A DNA stretch of 64,000 nt from Devosia sp. Root685 (GTDB lineage Bacteria; Pseudomonadota; Alphaproteobacteria; Rhizobiales; Devosiaceae). The notes beneath the pieces were generated by a model. It was given only the letters and a program-made list of their open reading frames with translations, did not search any database and was not told where the DNA came from. Positions 50,602-59,538 of the stretch are shown piece by piece. The translations under genes were made by a program, and so were the position numbers. The stretch is from assembly GCF_001427875.1 (NCBI RefSeq), contig NZ_LMHK01000003.1:372001-436000 (forward strand), given 5' to 3'. Numbering within the stretch: the stretch's first letter is position 1; every line of letters starts with the position of its first letter.

Positions 50602-52422
50602 ATGCCGCGCGCCTCCAGACTCATGCGGGCCATTGTCGGGCCGGACGGCGGCGACGCGACGGCGAGGCGGCTGCTCGAAGAAGCGCTGCTGACCGAAATC
50701 GATCCGATCCTCCACGCCGCCTTTTCGCTCAATATCGATATCGGCACGGCGATGGAGCGGGGCGCCACGGCGTTCGGGCTGACTTTTTTCGACGTCATTC
50801 CAGCCGGCAGCAGTTCGGCGGGGCCGCTGCGGGTCGAACGTCTGGCCGATGTCCACTTCGTCCGGGCAATGACCCTTGGCGAAGAAGTCGCCTATGCCGC
50901 GCCTGATTTCAACGGGCTGATGCGGCTCGGCGCGCTCTATGATACCGATCCGGCGCTGACAAGGCGGCTCTGTATCGTGCCGGGCGCGGCCCTGCGCCAA
51001 TATCTCGCCACCGAGGCGGCGCCTGATCTGCTCGTGGCGGCGCGGCAAGGGCTCGTGCGGCATTGGCCGACCGCCACGGCCAGTCTTGAGCTGACGTTGA
51101 GCGTGCGCCTCGCCTTTGGCGCGTTGGTGCTGGTCCTTGTCGCCACGCTTCTGGCTCTGCCCTATCTCGCCGCCGCCTGGGCAATGCCGGCCTGGGCCGC
51201 CGTCATGCTGCTGCCCGCGCTCATTCGGCTTGCGGCGCTTTGCATGCCCAATCACGCAACGGCGCCCGAAGCGCGGGTCGATCCACAGGACCTGCCGCTC
51301 TATTCGGTGCTGGTGCCGCTGCGCGACGAGGCGGATATGGTCGATCAGCTGTGTCGCGGCCTTCGGGCGCTCGACTATCCAGCGCATCGGCTCGATATCA
51401 TTTTCGTTGTCGAACAGCGCTCGCCCCAAACCGTGGCGGCGGTGCGCCGGCATCTGGGCGATGCGCGCTTTTCGTTGGTCGAAGTGCCGCACGCGCTGCC
51501 ACTGACCAAGCCCAAGGCGCTCGATTTCGCGCTGCCCTTTTGCAGGGGCGAGTTCGTCGTCGTTTTCGACGCCGAGGATCGCCCCGAGCCGGGCCAGCTC
51601 CGGCAGGTCGTCAATCAGTTTCGCCGGGCCCCGCATCTTCATTGCATTCAGGCAAGGCTGGTCATCGCCAATGGCGAGAAAGGTGCGCTCCCGGCCCTGT
51701 TTGCCGGGGAATATGCGGCGCTCTTTTCCGTCTTCCTGCCGGCCTTGGGGCGCTGGGGCATGGTGATGCCCCTCGGCGGCACCTCCAACCATTTTCGGCT
51801 CGCGAGCCTTCGCGCAACCGGTGGTTGGGACGCCTATAATGTGACCGAAGATGCCGATCTCGGGGTGCGGCTGGCGCGGCGCCGGCTCAGCTGCGGCACC
51901 AGCAGTTCGGCAACCTTGGAGGACGCCCCGGAGACGCTGCGCGTCTGGATAGGACAAAGACGGCGCTGGATGAAGGGGTGGATGCAGACCGTGCTGGTCC
52001 ACAATCGTCATCCCGCCCAACTGATCCGCGATCTCGGCTGGTGGCGCTTTCTCATCTTCGAAATCATGGTTTTCGGGATGATCCTGTCGCCGCTCCTCCA
52101 TACCGGCTTCATGCTTACCTGCATCTTCGCGTTCTTTACCGGGCATATGGAATTGCTGCGGCTCGATCTGTGGACGGCGAGCTGCCTCTCTGTCTTTGCC
52201 CTCGGCTATGGCATCGCCTTTGCCATCCATATTCTGGGGCTCATTCGCACCGGCCAGACGCGGCTTCTCCCTTTTCAGGCGCTGCTGCCCATCTATTGGA
52301 TCGCCGTGGCCTGGGCGACGCTCTGGGCGCTCATTGATTTAACCCTAAAACCCTTTGATTGGATCAAGACGGCCCATCGCCCCGTTTCTGACACGCAGCG
52401 GCGGCAGGTTGCCGCCGAATAG
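50602..52422 (+). CDS. Processive family 2 glycosyltransferase (BcsA-like)
   Basis: 606 residues. An N-terminal cytoplasmic region (about 1-165) is followed by two membrane helices (about 170-215), a GT-A domain with PLYSVLVPLRDE, the DxD-type VVFDAEDRPEP, TEDADLGVRL and the processive-synthase motif QRRRW, then four or so C-terminal helices. The D,D,D,QxxRW set marks polysaccharide synthases. The N-terminal region vaguely resembles the MshEN/T2SSE-N fold found in some GTs, but this is not clear. It starts 10 nt after the AHL synthase stop, so it is probably quorum-regulated. Product unknown. Confidence 0.9.
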   Translation: MPRASRLMRAIVGPDGGDATARRLLEEALLTEIDPILHAAFSLNIDIGTAMERGATAFGLTFFDVIPAGSSSAGPLRVERLADVHFVRAMTLGEEVAYAAPDFNGLMRLGALYDTDPALTRRLCIVPGAALRQYLATEAAPDLLVAARQGLVRHWPTATASLELTLSVRLAFGALVLVLVATLLALPYLAAAWAMPAWAAVMLLPALIRLAALCMPNHATAPEARVDPQDLPLYSVLVPLRDEADMVDQLCRGLRALDYPAHRLDIIFVVEQRSPQTVAAVRRHLGDARFSLVEVPHALPLTKPKALDFALPFCRGEFVVVFDAEDRPEPGQLRQVVNQFRRAPHLHCIQARLVIANGEKGALPALFAGEYAALFSVFLPALGRWGMVMPLGGTSNHFRLASLRATGGWDAYNVTEDADLGVRLARRRLSCGTSSSATLEDAPETLRVWIGQRRRWMKGWMQTVLVHNRHPAQLIRDLGWWRFLIFEIMVFGMILSPLLHTGFMLTCIFAFFTGHMELLRLDLWTASCLSVFALGYGIAFAIHILGLIRTGQTRLLPFQALLPIYWIAVAWATLWALIDLTLKPFDWIKTAHRPVSDTQRRQVAAE

Positions 52423-52462
52423 CGGGTCGTGCACTCTATGGTGCAGCACGGGAGGGAACGCG

Positions 52463-52969
52463 ATGCGGCGCATGCTGGCCAGTGTCGGTGGGGTCGGGCT
52501 GGCGGTCATGCTGAGCCAGTTTCCTGAATATGCACAGCAATATACCCAGCGCCTTGGCGGGGCGGTGGACGAATTGCGCATCGTTACCGCTGACTTTGAC
52601 AATGCGGCAGAAGAGGCGGGGCTCGACCGGGCAGGGGCGCTCGAGCGCTATCAGACCTCCAGCGATGCCTTCCTTGCCGATCGGGGCCAGAGCATGGAGC
52701 GCACTTTTGTGCGCTACGGCCAATTGAGCGAAACGCTGGAAAGGGTCCAGGGCGCCGATCCCATCGAGCGGTTCAAGAACCTGCCCGCTTTCCTCGACAC
52801 CGATATCGGCCGCCGCACGCTCGAAAACTACCAGCCGGCCGTGCCCGTCACCATGGAAGGGCTGTTTTATGCCGCGGCCGGCTTCGGGCTTGGCTATCTG
52901 GTACTGTCCGGGCTTATCCGCTTTTGCGCGCTGCCCTTCCGCCGTCGCCGGCTCTATGTTCGCTCATAA
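52463..52969 (+). CDS. DUF2937 family membrane protein
   Basis: 168 residues: N-terminal hydrophobic segment (MLASVGGVGLAVMLSQFP), a long helical periplasmic region (EYAQQYTQRLGGAVDELRIVTADFDNAAEEAGL), and a C-terminal membrane helix (GLFYAAAGFGLGYLVLSGLIRF) with a basic tail. This is the DUF2937 pattern; function unknown. GGGAGG site, 40 nt after the glycosyltransferase, so it may be co-transcribed with the quorum-sensing operon. Confidence 0.85.
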   Translation: MRRMLASVGGVGLAVMLSQFPEYAQQYTQRLGGAVDELRIVTADFDNAAEEAGLDRAGALERYQTSSDAFLADRGQSMERTFVRYGQLSETLERVQGADPIERFKNLPAFLDTDIGRRTLENYQPAVPVTMEGLFYAAAGFGLGYLVLSGLIRFCALPFRRRRLYVRS

Positions 52970-53013
52970 GACATAAACATACCTTTATATGCCCGGTTGA
53001 ATGCGCGGGATCA

Positions 53014-53046
53014 GTTGCGTATAGGAAGAGCAACCAAAACTCTTCC
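53014..53046 (+). promoter_or_regulatory. Alternative hairpins in the ahcY leader
   Basis: GTTGC/GCAAC (53014-53018 with 53030-53034) and GGAAGAG/CTCTTCC (53024-53030 with 53040-53046) are mutually exclusive; the second ends 1 nt before the GGAG ribosome site. Could be a translational switch or chance. It does not match the SAH, SAM-II or SAM-V riboswitches that I know. Confidence 0.3.
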
Positions 53047-53057
53047 GGAGACCGAAC

Positions 53058-54461
53058 ATGACCAGTCCAGCCACCGACTATGCGGTCAGGGACATTTCGC
53101 TGGCCGATTTCGGCCGCAAGGAAATCCAGATCGCCGAGATCGAAATGCCGGGCCTGATGGCGATCCGCGAGGAATATGCCGCGGCCCAGCCGCTCAAGGG
53201 CGCCCGCATTGCCGGCTCGCTGCACATGACCATCCAGACTGCTGTTCTCATCGAGACGCTGGTCGCGCTCGGCGCCGAAGTGCGCTGGGTGTCGTGCAAT
53301 ATTTTTTCCACTCAGGACCATGCCGCTGCTGCAATCGCCGCTGCTGGTATCCCGGTTTTTGCCCATAAGGGTGAAACGCTCGAAGAGTACTGGGCCTTTA
53401 CCGACCGCATGATGGATTGGGGCAATGGCCTCACCCCCAACATGATCCTCGACGATGGTGGCGACGCCACCATGTATATCCTCAACGGCGCCAAGGCCGA
53501 AAAGGACATCTCCGTCCTCGACAAGCCGGGCAATGAAGAAGAGGAAATCTTCTTCGCCACGATCAAGAAGCGCCTGGCTGAGACGCCCGGCTTCTTCACC
53601 AAGATCAAGGACGCCATCCGCGGCGTTTCGGAAGAAACCACCACGGGCGTGATGCGTCTCTATCAGCTGCACGCCAAGGGCGAACTGCCGTTCCCGGCCA
53701 TCAACGTCAATGACTCGGTGACCAAGTCGAAATTCGACAACAAGTACGGCACCCGCGAATCCCTCGTCGACGCCATCCGTCGCGGCACCGACGTGATGCT
53801 CGCCGGCAAGGTCGCCATCGTTTGCGGCTATGGCGATGTGGGCAAGGGTTCGGCTGAATCGCTCCGCGGCGCCGGCGCTCGCGTGCTCGTCACCGAAGTC
53901 GACCCGATCTGCGCTCTTCAGGCCGCCATGGAAGGCTTTGAGGTCGTGACCCTCGAAGAAGCCGCGTCTCGCGCCGACATCGTCGTCACCGCCACCGGCA
54001 ACAAGGATGTGCTGATGGTCGACGATATGCGCAACCTCAAGGACATGGCCATCGTCTGCAATATCGGCCACTTCGACAACGAGATCGACGTGCTGGGCCT
54101 GCGCAATTTCAAGTGGACCAACGTCAAGCCGCAGGTTGATCTCATCGAACAGCCGAACGGCAAGCGCCTGATCCTTCTCTCCGAAGGTCGTCTCGTGAAC
54201 CTTGGCAATGCCACGGGTCACCCGAGCTTTGTCATGTCGGCATCCTTTGCCAACCAGACGCTGGCCCAGATCGAACTCTGGACCCAGGGCGAAAAGCTCG
54301 AAAAGAAGGTGCATGTGCTCCCAAAACACCTCGACGAAAAGGTCGCCGAACTGCACCTCGCCAAGCTTGGCGCCAAACTGACCAAGCTGACCAAGACCCA
54401 GGCCGACTATATCGGCGTCAGCGAAAACGGTCCCTTCAAGTCCAACGAATACCGCTACTGA
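53058..54461 (+). CDS. ahcY: S-adenosylhomocysteine hydrolase
   Basis: 467 residues. NAD-binding [20 protein letters not shown], substrate motifs [24 protein letters not shown] and [12 protein letters not shown], and the C-terminal KSNEYRY (with the conserved Lys and Tyr that contact NAD) are intact. It splits SAH to adenosine and homocysteine, removing the product of SAM methyltransferases such as Cfa and CheR. ATG at 53058, CCGGAG upstream. In many Rhizobiales it follows ptsH. A strong terminator follows here. Confidence 0.97.
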   Translation: MTSPATDYAVRDISLADFGRKEIQIAEIEMPGLMAIREEYAAAQPLKGARIAGSLHMTIQTAVLIETLVALGAEVRWVSCNIFSTQDHAAAAIAAAGIPVFAHKGETLEEYWAFTDRMMDWGNGLTPNMILDDGGDATMYILNGAKAEKDISVLDKPGNEEEEIFFATIKKRLAETPGFFTKIKDAIRGVSEETTTGVMRLYQLHAKGELPFPAINVNDSVTKSKFDNKYGTRESLVDAIRRGTDVMLAGKVAIVCGYGDVGKGSAESLRGAGARVLVTEVDPICALQAAMEGFEVVTLEEAASRADIVVTATGNKDVLMVDDMRNLKDMAIVCNIGHFDNEIDVLGLRNFKWTNVKPQVDLIEQPNGKRLILLSEGRLVNLGNATGHPSFVMSASFANQTLAQIELWTQGEKLEKKVHVLPKHLDEKVAELHLAKLGAKLTKLTKTQADYIGVSENGPFKSNEYRY

Positions 54462-54490
54462 TCCTCCGTCCAAAAGGCCGGTTTCAAACC

Positions 54491-54519
54491 AAGGGGCTCG
54501 CTCACGCGAGCCCCTTTTT
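54491..54519 (+). terminator. Rho-independent terminator of ahcY
   Basis: Perfect 11-bp stem AAGGGGCTCGC / GCGAGCCCCTT with a TCAC loop, then T-rich sequence. Confidence 0.95.
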
Positions 54520-54658
54520 CGTTGGCCGCAAAATAAGTCGGCGCCCGGCCGGTCTTTTACGGGTGCTTAATCACAAACCCGCATTTTTATGCCCATTGAA
54601 CACCGAACTGCCGTTGCGAATGCCGTCAGCTTTGGATGCATTGGATAGGAAATCCGAA

Positions 54659-56686
54659 ATGTTGAGTTGGCTAACGGGTAGTTTGTCGCGGAGGCTCTAT
54701 GGCCTGCTGGCGATTTTTGCGGTCGGCATGATGGGCGTCGTTTCCTATCAGCTCTACAATCAGCGTATGAATCTCGAAGAGTTCAAGCGCACCGAACTGC
54801 AGAGCGTGGTGCAGACTGCGGTCTCGACGGTCCAGAGCTTTTATGACCGGTCGCAGGCCGGCGAATTTACCGAAGACCAGGCCAAGTCCCTGGCGCTCGA
54901 AACCCTGCGCGGCATGCGCTACCAGGGCGGCGAGTATTTCTTCGTCGATACCTATGATCTCGTCATGCTGATGCATCCGACCAAGCCCGAAAAGCAGGGT
55001 TCGGACCGCTCTATCGAGAAGGACGGTCGCGGCACGCTCTACATCAAGGCAATGGTGGAGAATGTGAAGGCCAATGGCTCGGCCTTCCAAACCTATCTCT
55101 TCAAAAAGCCTGAAGGCGGCGAGGCGGACAAGATTTCCTACGCGCAGGGCTTTGCGCCCTGGGGCTGGAGCATTGCTTCGGGCATCCTGTTCAACCAGGT
55201 GGACGCCATCTTCTGGCAGTCGGCGCTGGAAGGCGGCGTGATCACATTGATCAGCATCTTCGCCATTCTGGCTCTGGGTGTCGTCGTGGCCCGGTCGATC
55301 GCGCGGCCCATGGTCTCTCTCAACAAGGCCATGGTTCAGGTTGCCGACGGTGCCTATGACACGCTCATCGACGGCACGGCCCGCCGGGATGAAATCGGCG
55401 CCATGGCGCGCGCCGTGGAAGTCTTCCGCGAAAATGGCCTCAAGGTTGCCGAAATGACCGAGGCGGAAGCCGCCCGTATCATCCGCGACGAGGAAGCCCG
55501 CCAGAAGATGATGGTGGAACTGCAGCGCTCGTTCGGCGATGTGGTCAATTCCGCCGTCGACGGCGATTTCTCCCAGCGCGTGCCGGCTCAATTCCCCGAT
55601 GCCGAACTCAACGATCTCGCCAATTCGGTCAATCGCCTCGTCGACAGCGTCGATAATGGCCTGACCGAAACCGCATCCGTTCTCTCGGCCCTTGCCAATA
55701 CCGACCTGACCCAGCGCATGCGGGGCGAGCATCGCGGCGCCTTTGGCAAGCTCAAGATCGACATCAACGCGGTGGCAGACAAATTGACCGATATCGTCGG
55801 TCAGCTGCGCGGCACCTCGGGCACTCTGAAATCCGCAACGGGCGAAATCCTGGCCGGCGCCAACGATCTCTCCGAGCGCACGACCCGTCAGGCCGCGACC
55901 ATCGAGGAAACATCCGCCTCGATGGAACAACTGGCCCAGACCGTGACCGAAAATGCCAAGAAGGCGGCCGATGCCAGCCAGAAGGCGGGTCTCGTCTCGC
56001 GTTCTGCCGAGGAAGGTGGCGCGGTGATGGAAGAGGCCAATTCGGCCATGGAGCGGATCACCCAATCCTCTTCAAAAATCTCCAATATCATCGGCATGAT
56101 CGACGACATCGCCTTCCAGACCAATCTGCTGGCTCTCAACGCTTCGGTGGAAGCGGCGCGCGCCGGCGAGGCGGGCAAGGGCTTTGCGGTGGTCGCCGTC
56201 GAAGTTCGCCGCCTCGCCCAGTCTGCCGCCAATGCCTCTTCCGAGGTGAAGGTGCTGATCGAGCAGAGCGCCCAGGAAGTCGGCGCAGGTTCAAGGCTTG
56301 TGGCCGACGCCTCGGGCAAGCTGACCGCCATGATGGATGCGCTGCGCGCCAATACCGCCCTTCTCGATGACATTGCCCGCGCCAGCCGCGAGCAGGCTTC
56401 CTCCATCGATGAGGTCAACACCGCCGTCCGCCAGATGGACGAGATGACCCAGCACAATGCGGCGCTGGTGGAAGAGATCAATGCCGCCATCGAGCAGACC
56501 GAGACGCAGGCGGGGGAACTCGATCGCGTCGTCGATGTCTTCACCCTCGATGCGCCTCCCGCTGCCCGCTCCACCTCGGTCTCGCGGTCGATGCCGGCCA
56601 AGACAGCGCCCAGGGTAAAGGCCGCTGCTGCTGCCTATCTCACCCAGGGCAATGCGGCGCTCAAGGAAGACTGGTCCGAGTTCTAA
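54659..56686 (+). CDS. Methyl-accepting chemotaxis protein, sCache type (first of tandem pair)
   Basis: 675 residues from the ATG at 54659 (AGGA 9 nt upstream); a longer start at 54563 lacks support. N-terminal membrane helix, single Cache sensor (about 40-190; [21 protein letters not shown]), second helix, HAMP domains in series (residues about 215-420), and the signalling hairpin with [28 protein letters not shown]-type tip and [20 protein letters not shown]. Ends in DWSEF, an xWxxF CheR-tethering pentapeptide. Ligand unknown; small organic acids are common for this sensor. Confidence 0.94.
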   Translation: MLSWLTGSLSRRLYGLLAIFAVGMMGVVSYQLYNQRMNLEEFKRTELQSVVQTAVSTVQSFYDRSQAGEFTEDQAKSLALETLRGMRYQGGEYFFVDTYDLVMLMHPTKPEKQGSDRSIEKDGRGTLYIKAMVENVKANGSAFQTYLFKKPEGGEADKISYAQGFAPWGWSIASGILFNQVDAIFWQSALEGGVITLISIFAILALGVVVARSIARPMVSLNKAMVQVADGAYDTLIDGTARRDEIGAMARAVEVFRENGLKVAEMTEAEAARIIRDEEARQKMMVELQRSFGDVVNSAVDGDFSQRVPAQFPDAELNDLANSVNRLVDSVDNGLTETASVLSALANTDLTQRMRGEHRGAFGKLKIDINAVADKLTDIVGQLRGTSGTLKSATGEILAGANDLSERTTRQAATIEETSASMEQLAQTVTENAKKAADASQKAGLVSRSAEEGGAVMEEANSAMERITQSSSKISNIIGMIDDIAFQTNLLALNASVEAARAGEAGKGFAVVAVEVRRLAQSAANASSEVKVLIEQSAQEVGAGSRLVADASGKLTAMMDALRANTALLDDIARASREQASSIDEVNTAVRQMDEMTQHNAALVEEINAAIEQTETQAGELDRVVDVFTLDAPPAARSTSVSRSMPAKTAPRVKAAAAAYLTQGNAALKEDWSEF

Positions 56687-56991
56687 GGACCGCCATGCGC
56701 CGTCGCCACCGGGCCCGTCCCGGTGGTCGAGGCGCAGGTGGAACCCAGGAATTTTGTGCATTTGAAAGGGGCCCGAGGGCCCCTTTCGTCTGTCTGCAGT
56801 AGCGGAATTTTTACCGTGTTTGCGCATAGTGGACGTCAGAGAGGTGGATGGACGGCCACAGCTCGAAAATGCGGGGGCATATCGGTTCGGACACGGCGCG
56901 AAGAAATCGCGTCCCGGTTTCGCATGCCTTTATCCCCGCGCCCCAAGCGTTGCGGATAACGACACACCAGAAGGTGTGAGAAGGCATAGGA
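56687..56991. other. Intergenic region between the two chemoreceptor genes
   Basis: Contains a perfect 11-bp hairpin at 56764-56787 (GAAAGGGGCCC / GGGCCCCTTTC) without a T-tract, then promoter-like DNA and an AAGGCATAGGA site just before 56992. Nothing else was recognised. Confidence 0.6.
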
Positions 56992-59034
56992 ATGTTTAAG
57001 CTCAATATCGCGGCCCGCATCTATCTGCTGGTCGGCCTCGCTGTCGTGTCGCTGGCCGTCATGGGCTGGATGAACGTGCAGCAGATCAACGCGACGCGCG
57101 ACCAGCTGCGCGCCGCCGAACTGCAATCCATTACTGACTCGGCGGTCTCCATCATCGATGGTTTCCATAAGCGCGCCCTGGCTGGCGAATTTACCGAGGA
57201 TGCCGCCAAGGCCGGCGCACTGAGCGCCCTTCAGACCCTGCGCTATCGCGGCAACGAATATATGTTCATCAACGGCATGGACGCGATCATGCTCATGCAT
57301 GGCGTCAAACCCGAAATGGTCGGCATGGACCAGTCGGAAATGGCCGATCCCACCGGCAAGAAATTCGTCGCCGAGATGATCGACCTCGCCAAAAAGAACG
57401 GTTCGGGCTTTATCGAATATCAATGGGCCCGTACCCCGGACAGCGACCCGGTCGACAAGCGCACCTATGTCAAGCTCTTCGAACCCTGGGGTTGGGTCGT
57501 CGGCACCGGCGTCTATATCGACGATCTTCGCGCCGCCGCACAGCATAGCCTGATCGAAACCGGGCTGATTGCCCTTGTCGTGGCGCTCGTCGTTTCCGGC
57601 GTCGCCTTCCTTATCGCCCGCACCATCACCAGCCCGATCGCCCGCCTCACCGAAGTCATGGGTAAGGTGGCCGATGGTCAGTTCGAGACCGACGTCGTCG
57701 GTGCTAACCGGAGCGACGAAATCGGCGCCATGGCGCGCGCCGTGGAAGTCTTCCGCGAAAATGGCCTCAAGGTTACCCAGATGACCGAGGCGGAAGCCGC
57801 GCGCATCATCCGGGATTCCGACGAGCGCCAGAAGATGATGGTCGAACTGCAGCGCGCCTTCGGCGATGTGGTGGATTCGGCCATCGATGGCGATTTTACC
57901 AAGCGCGTGCCGGCAACCTTCCCCGATGCCGAACTCAACGGGCTTGCCAAATCGGTCAACAACCTCGTCGACAGCGTCGATCGCGGCCTTGATGAAACCG
58001 GCTCGGTGCTTTCCGCGCTCGCCAATACCGATCTGACCCGCCGCATGGAAGGCCAGCATCGCGGCGCCTTTGCGAAACTGCAGTCCGACGTCAACGAAGT
58101 GGCCGACAAGCTGACTTCCATCGTCGGCCAGTTGCGCGGCACTTCGGGCACGCTCAAATCGGCAACGAGCGAAATCCTCTCCGGCGCCAATGATCTCTCC
58201 GAGCGCACCACGCGTCAGGCAGCGACCATCGAGGAAACCTCGGCCACCATGGAGCAGCTTGCCCAGACCGTGACCGAAAACGCCAAGAAGGCGGCCGACG
58301 CGAGCCAGAAGGCCAGTGCCGTGTCGCTGGTGGCCGAAGATGGCGGCCGCGTCATGAGCCAGGCCAATCAGGCCATGGAACGGATCACCCAGTCCTCGGC
58401 CAAGATTTCCAACATCATCGGCATGATCGACGACATCGCCTTCCAGACCAACCTGCTGGCGCTCAACGCTTCGGTGGAAGCGGCGCGCGCTGGCGAAGCG
58501 GGCAAGGGCTTTGCCGTGGTCGCCGTCGAAGTGCGTCGTCTCGCCCAGAGCGCGGCAACGGCTTCCTCGGATGTGAAACTGCTCATCGAGCAGAGCGCCC
58601 AGGAAGTGGGCACCGGCTCGAGGCTCGTTGCCAGTGCCGCCGACAAGCTCTCCGCCATGCTCGAAGCGGTGCGCGCCAATAGTGCGCTCCTCGACGATAT
58701 CGCCGGGGCCAGCCGCGAGCAGGCCTCCTCGATCGACGAGGTCAACACCGCGGTGCGCCAGATGGATGAAATGACCCAGCACAATGCGGCGTTGGTGGAA
58801 GAGGTGAATGCGGCCATCGAACAGACCGAGGCCCAGGCGACCGAACTCGACCAGATCGTCGATGTGTTCACCATCGATTCCGCACGCGCCGCCCGCGCTG
58901 CGGTTGCCACAAGGCCCGCTCCGGCTGCTCGCTCCAGCGGTATCAAGGCCATTCAGGGCAAGGTCAAGCAGGCCGCATCAGCCTATCTCAGCCACGGCAA
59001 TGCCGCGGTGAAGGAAGACTGGTCCGAATTCTGA
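56992..59034 (+). CDS. Methyl-accepting chemotaxis protein, sCache type (second of tandem pair)
   Basis: 680 residues, same architecture as the preceding gene: membrane helix, sCache sensor (about 35-190; [21 protein letters not shown]), membrane helix, serial HAMP domains, MCP signalling domain with the same tip, and a C-terminal KEDWSEF. The cytoplasmic half is nearly identical to its neighbour, the sensor half has diverged, so the two should signal to the same CheA/CheW array but differ in ligand. Tandem duplication is the simplest origin. Confidence 0.94.
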   Translation: MFKLNIAARIYLLVGLAVVSLAVMGWMNVQQINATRDQLRAAELQSITDSAVSIIDGFHKRALAGEFTEDAAKAGALSALQTLRYRGNEYMFINGMDAIMLMHGVKPEMVGMDQSEMADPTGKKFVAEMIDLAKKNGSGFIEYQWARTPDSDPVDKRTYVKLFEPWGWVVGTGVYIDDLRAAAQHSLIETGLIALVVALVVSGVAFLIARTITSPIARLTEVMGKVADGQFETDVVGANRSDEIGAMARAVEVFRENGLKVTQMTEAEAARIIRDSDERQKMMVELQRAFGDVVDSAIDGDFTKRVPATFPDAELNGLAKSVNNLVDSVDRGLDETGSVLSALANTDLTRRMEGQHRGAFAKLQSDVNEVADKLTSIVGQLRGTSGTLKSATSEILSGANDLSERTTRQAATIEETSATMEQLAQTVTENAKKAADASQKASAVSLVAEDGGRVMSQANQAMERITQSSAKISNIIGMIDDIAFQTNLLALNASVEAARAGEAGKGFAVVAVEVRRLAQSAATASSDVKLLIEQSAQEVGTGSRLVASAADKLSAMLEAVRANSALLDDIAGASREQASSIDEVNTAVRQMDEMTQHNAALVEEVNAAIEQTEAQATELDQIVDVFTIDSARAARAAVATRPAPAARSSGIKAIQGKVKQAASAYLSHGNAAVKEDWSEF

Positions 59035-59102
59035 TTTTTGCTGCGGAACGCTTCATTGCTCCATTGCACCGCCTTTGCGGGATGCGTGCCTACCCACAGG
59101 CT

Positions 59103-59129
59103 GTCATCCCGGCCTTGAGCCGGGGTGAC
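59103..59129. repeat. Short family B palindrome
   Basis: GTCATCCCGGCCTTGAGCCGGGGTGAC, a minimal one-stem form of family B. Confidence 0.7.
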
Positions 59130-59164
59130 AATCGAGGGTCGGAAGCACTCTAGTCGATCACTTT

Positions 59165-59193
59165 ACTCCCCGGCCCATGGCTGGGGAGTTTTC
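59165..59193 (+). terminator. Rho-independent terminator after the second chemoreceptor gene
   Basis: Stem ACTCCCC / GGGGAGT, 11-nt loop, then TTTTC. Confidence 0.75.
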
Positions 59194-59213
59194 GTTTGGG
59201 CCGCGGAGTGGCA

Positions 59214-59400
59214 GAATCAACCGCTGGCCGGATGCGATCGGTAGCAAAAAGCTGACCTGTCGAGCCCGAACAGCCCGATTGGTTAACAAATCGTTTCTAG
59301 TTCGTTCTCGGGTCAAGCGCTTCCTTCGCGCTTTGCCCGCAAAGCACAGCCATAAGGACTCTTTTTCCCGATTCGCACCCTCGGTATGGTGAAGCGATTC
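59214..59400 (+). promoter_or_regulatory. Cluster of four GANTC (CcrM-type) sites upstream of divL
   Basis: GAATC 59214, GACTC 59357, GATTC 59370 and GATTC 59396. About 0.7 would be expected by chance in 187 nt. Candidate GcrA/CcrM-regulated promoter; inferred. Confidence 0.45.
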
Positions 59401-59538
59401 GGTTGTCGGGGGACACGTCGCCGGCTCGAGGGCACCAGAAATCCTGATTTGGGGATTTCGCGTTTGGGCGCCTGTCTCATGTGCACGCGTACCGGCTCTG
59501 CCGGACTTGCAGCGAAACAAAAGAAGAGAGGGCTGTCT

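Larger units (their letters stand above)
59035..59538. other. Intergenic region upstream of divL
   Basis: Contains a short family B palindrome (59103-59129), a terminator (59165-59193) and four GANTC sites (59214, 59357, 59370, 59396) within 190 nt, plus a TTAAC CtrA half-site near 59284. A frame open from 59386 could extend DivL at its N-terminus but the ATG at 59539 has the ribosome site (GAGAGGG). Confidence 0.6.

Noticed and set aside
50539-52230. 563-codon minus-strand frame opposite the glycosyltransferase
   Set aside because: Mirror of a well-supported gene; composition is typical of antisense GC-rich frames.
53014-53057. Known SAH riboswitch upstream of ahcY
   Set aside because: The leader is too short and lacks the conserved SAH riboswitch sequences.
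56836-58782. 648-codon minus-strand frame opposite the second chemoreceptor (and a similar one at 54671-56065)
   Set aside because: Gly/His/Asp-rich antisense translations of the two chemoreceptor genes; they occur in pairs because the genes are paralogous.
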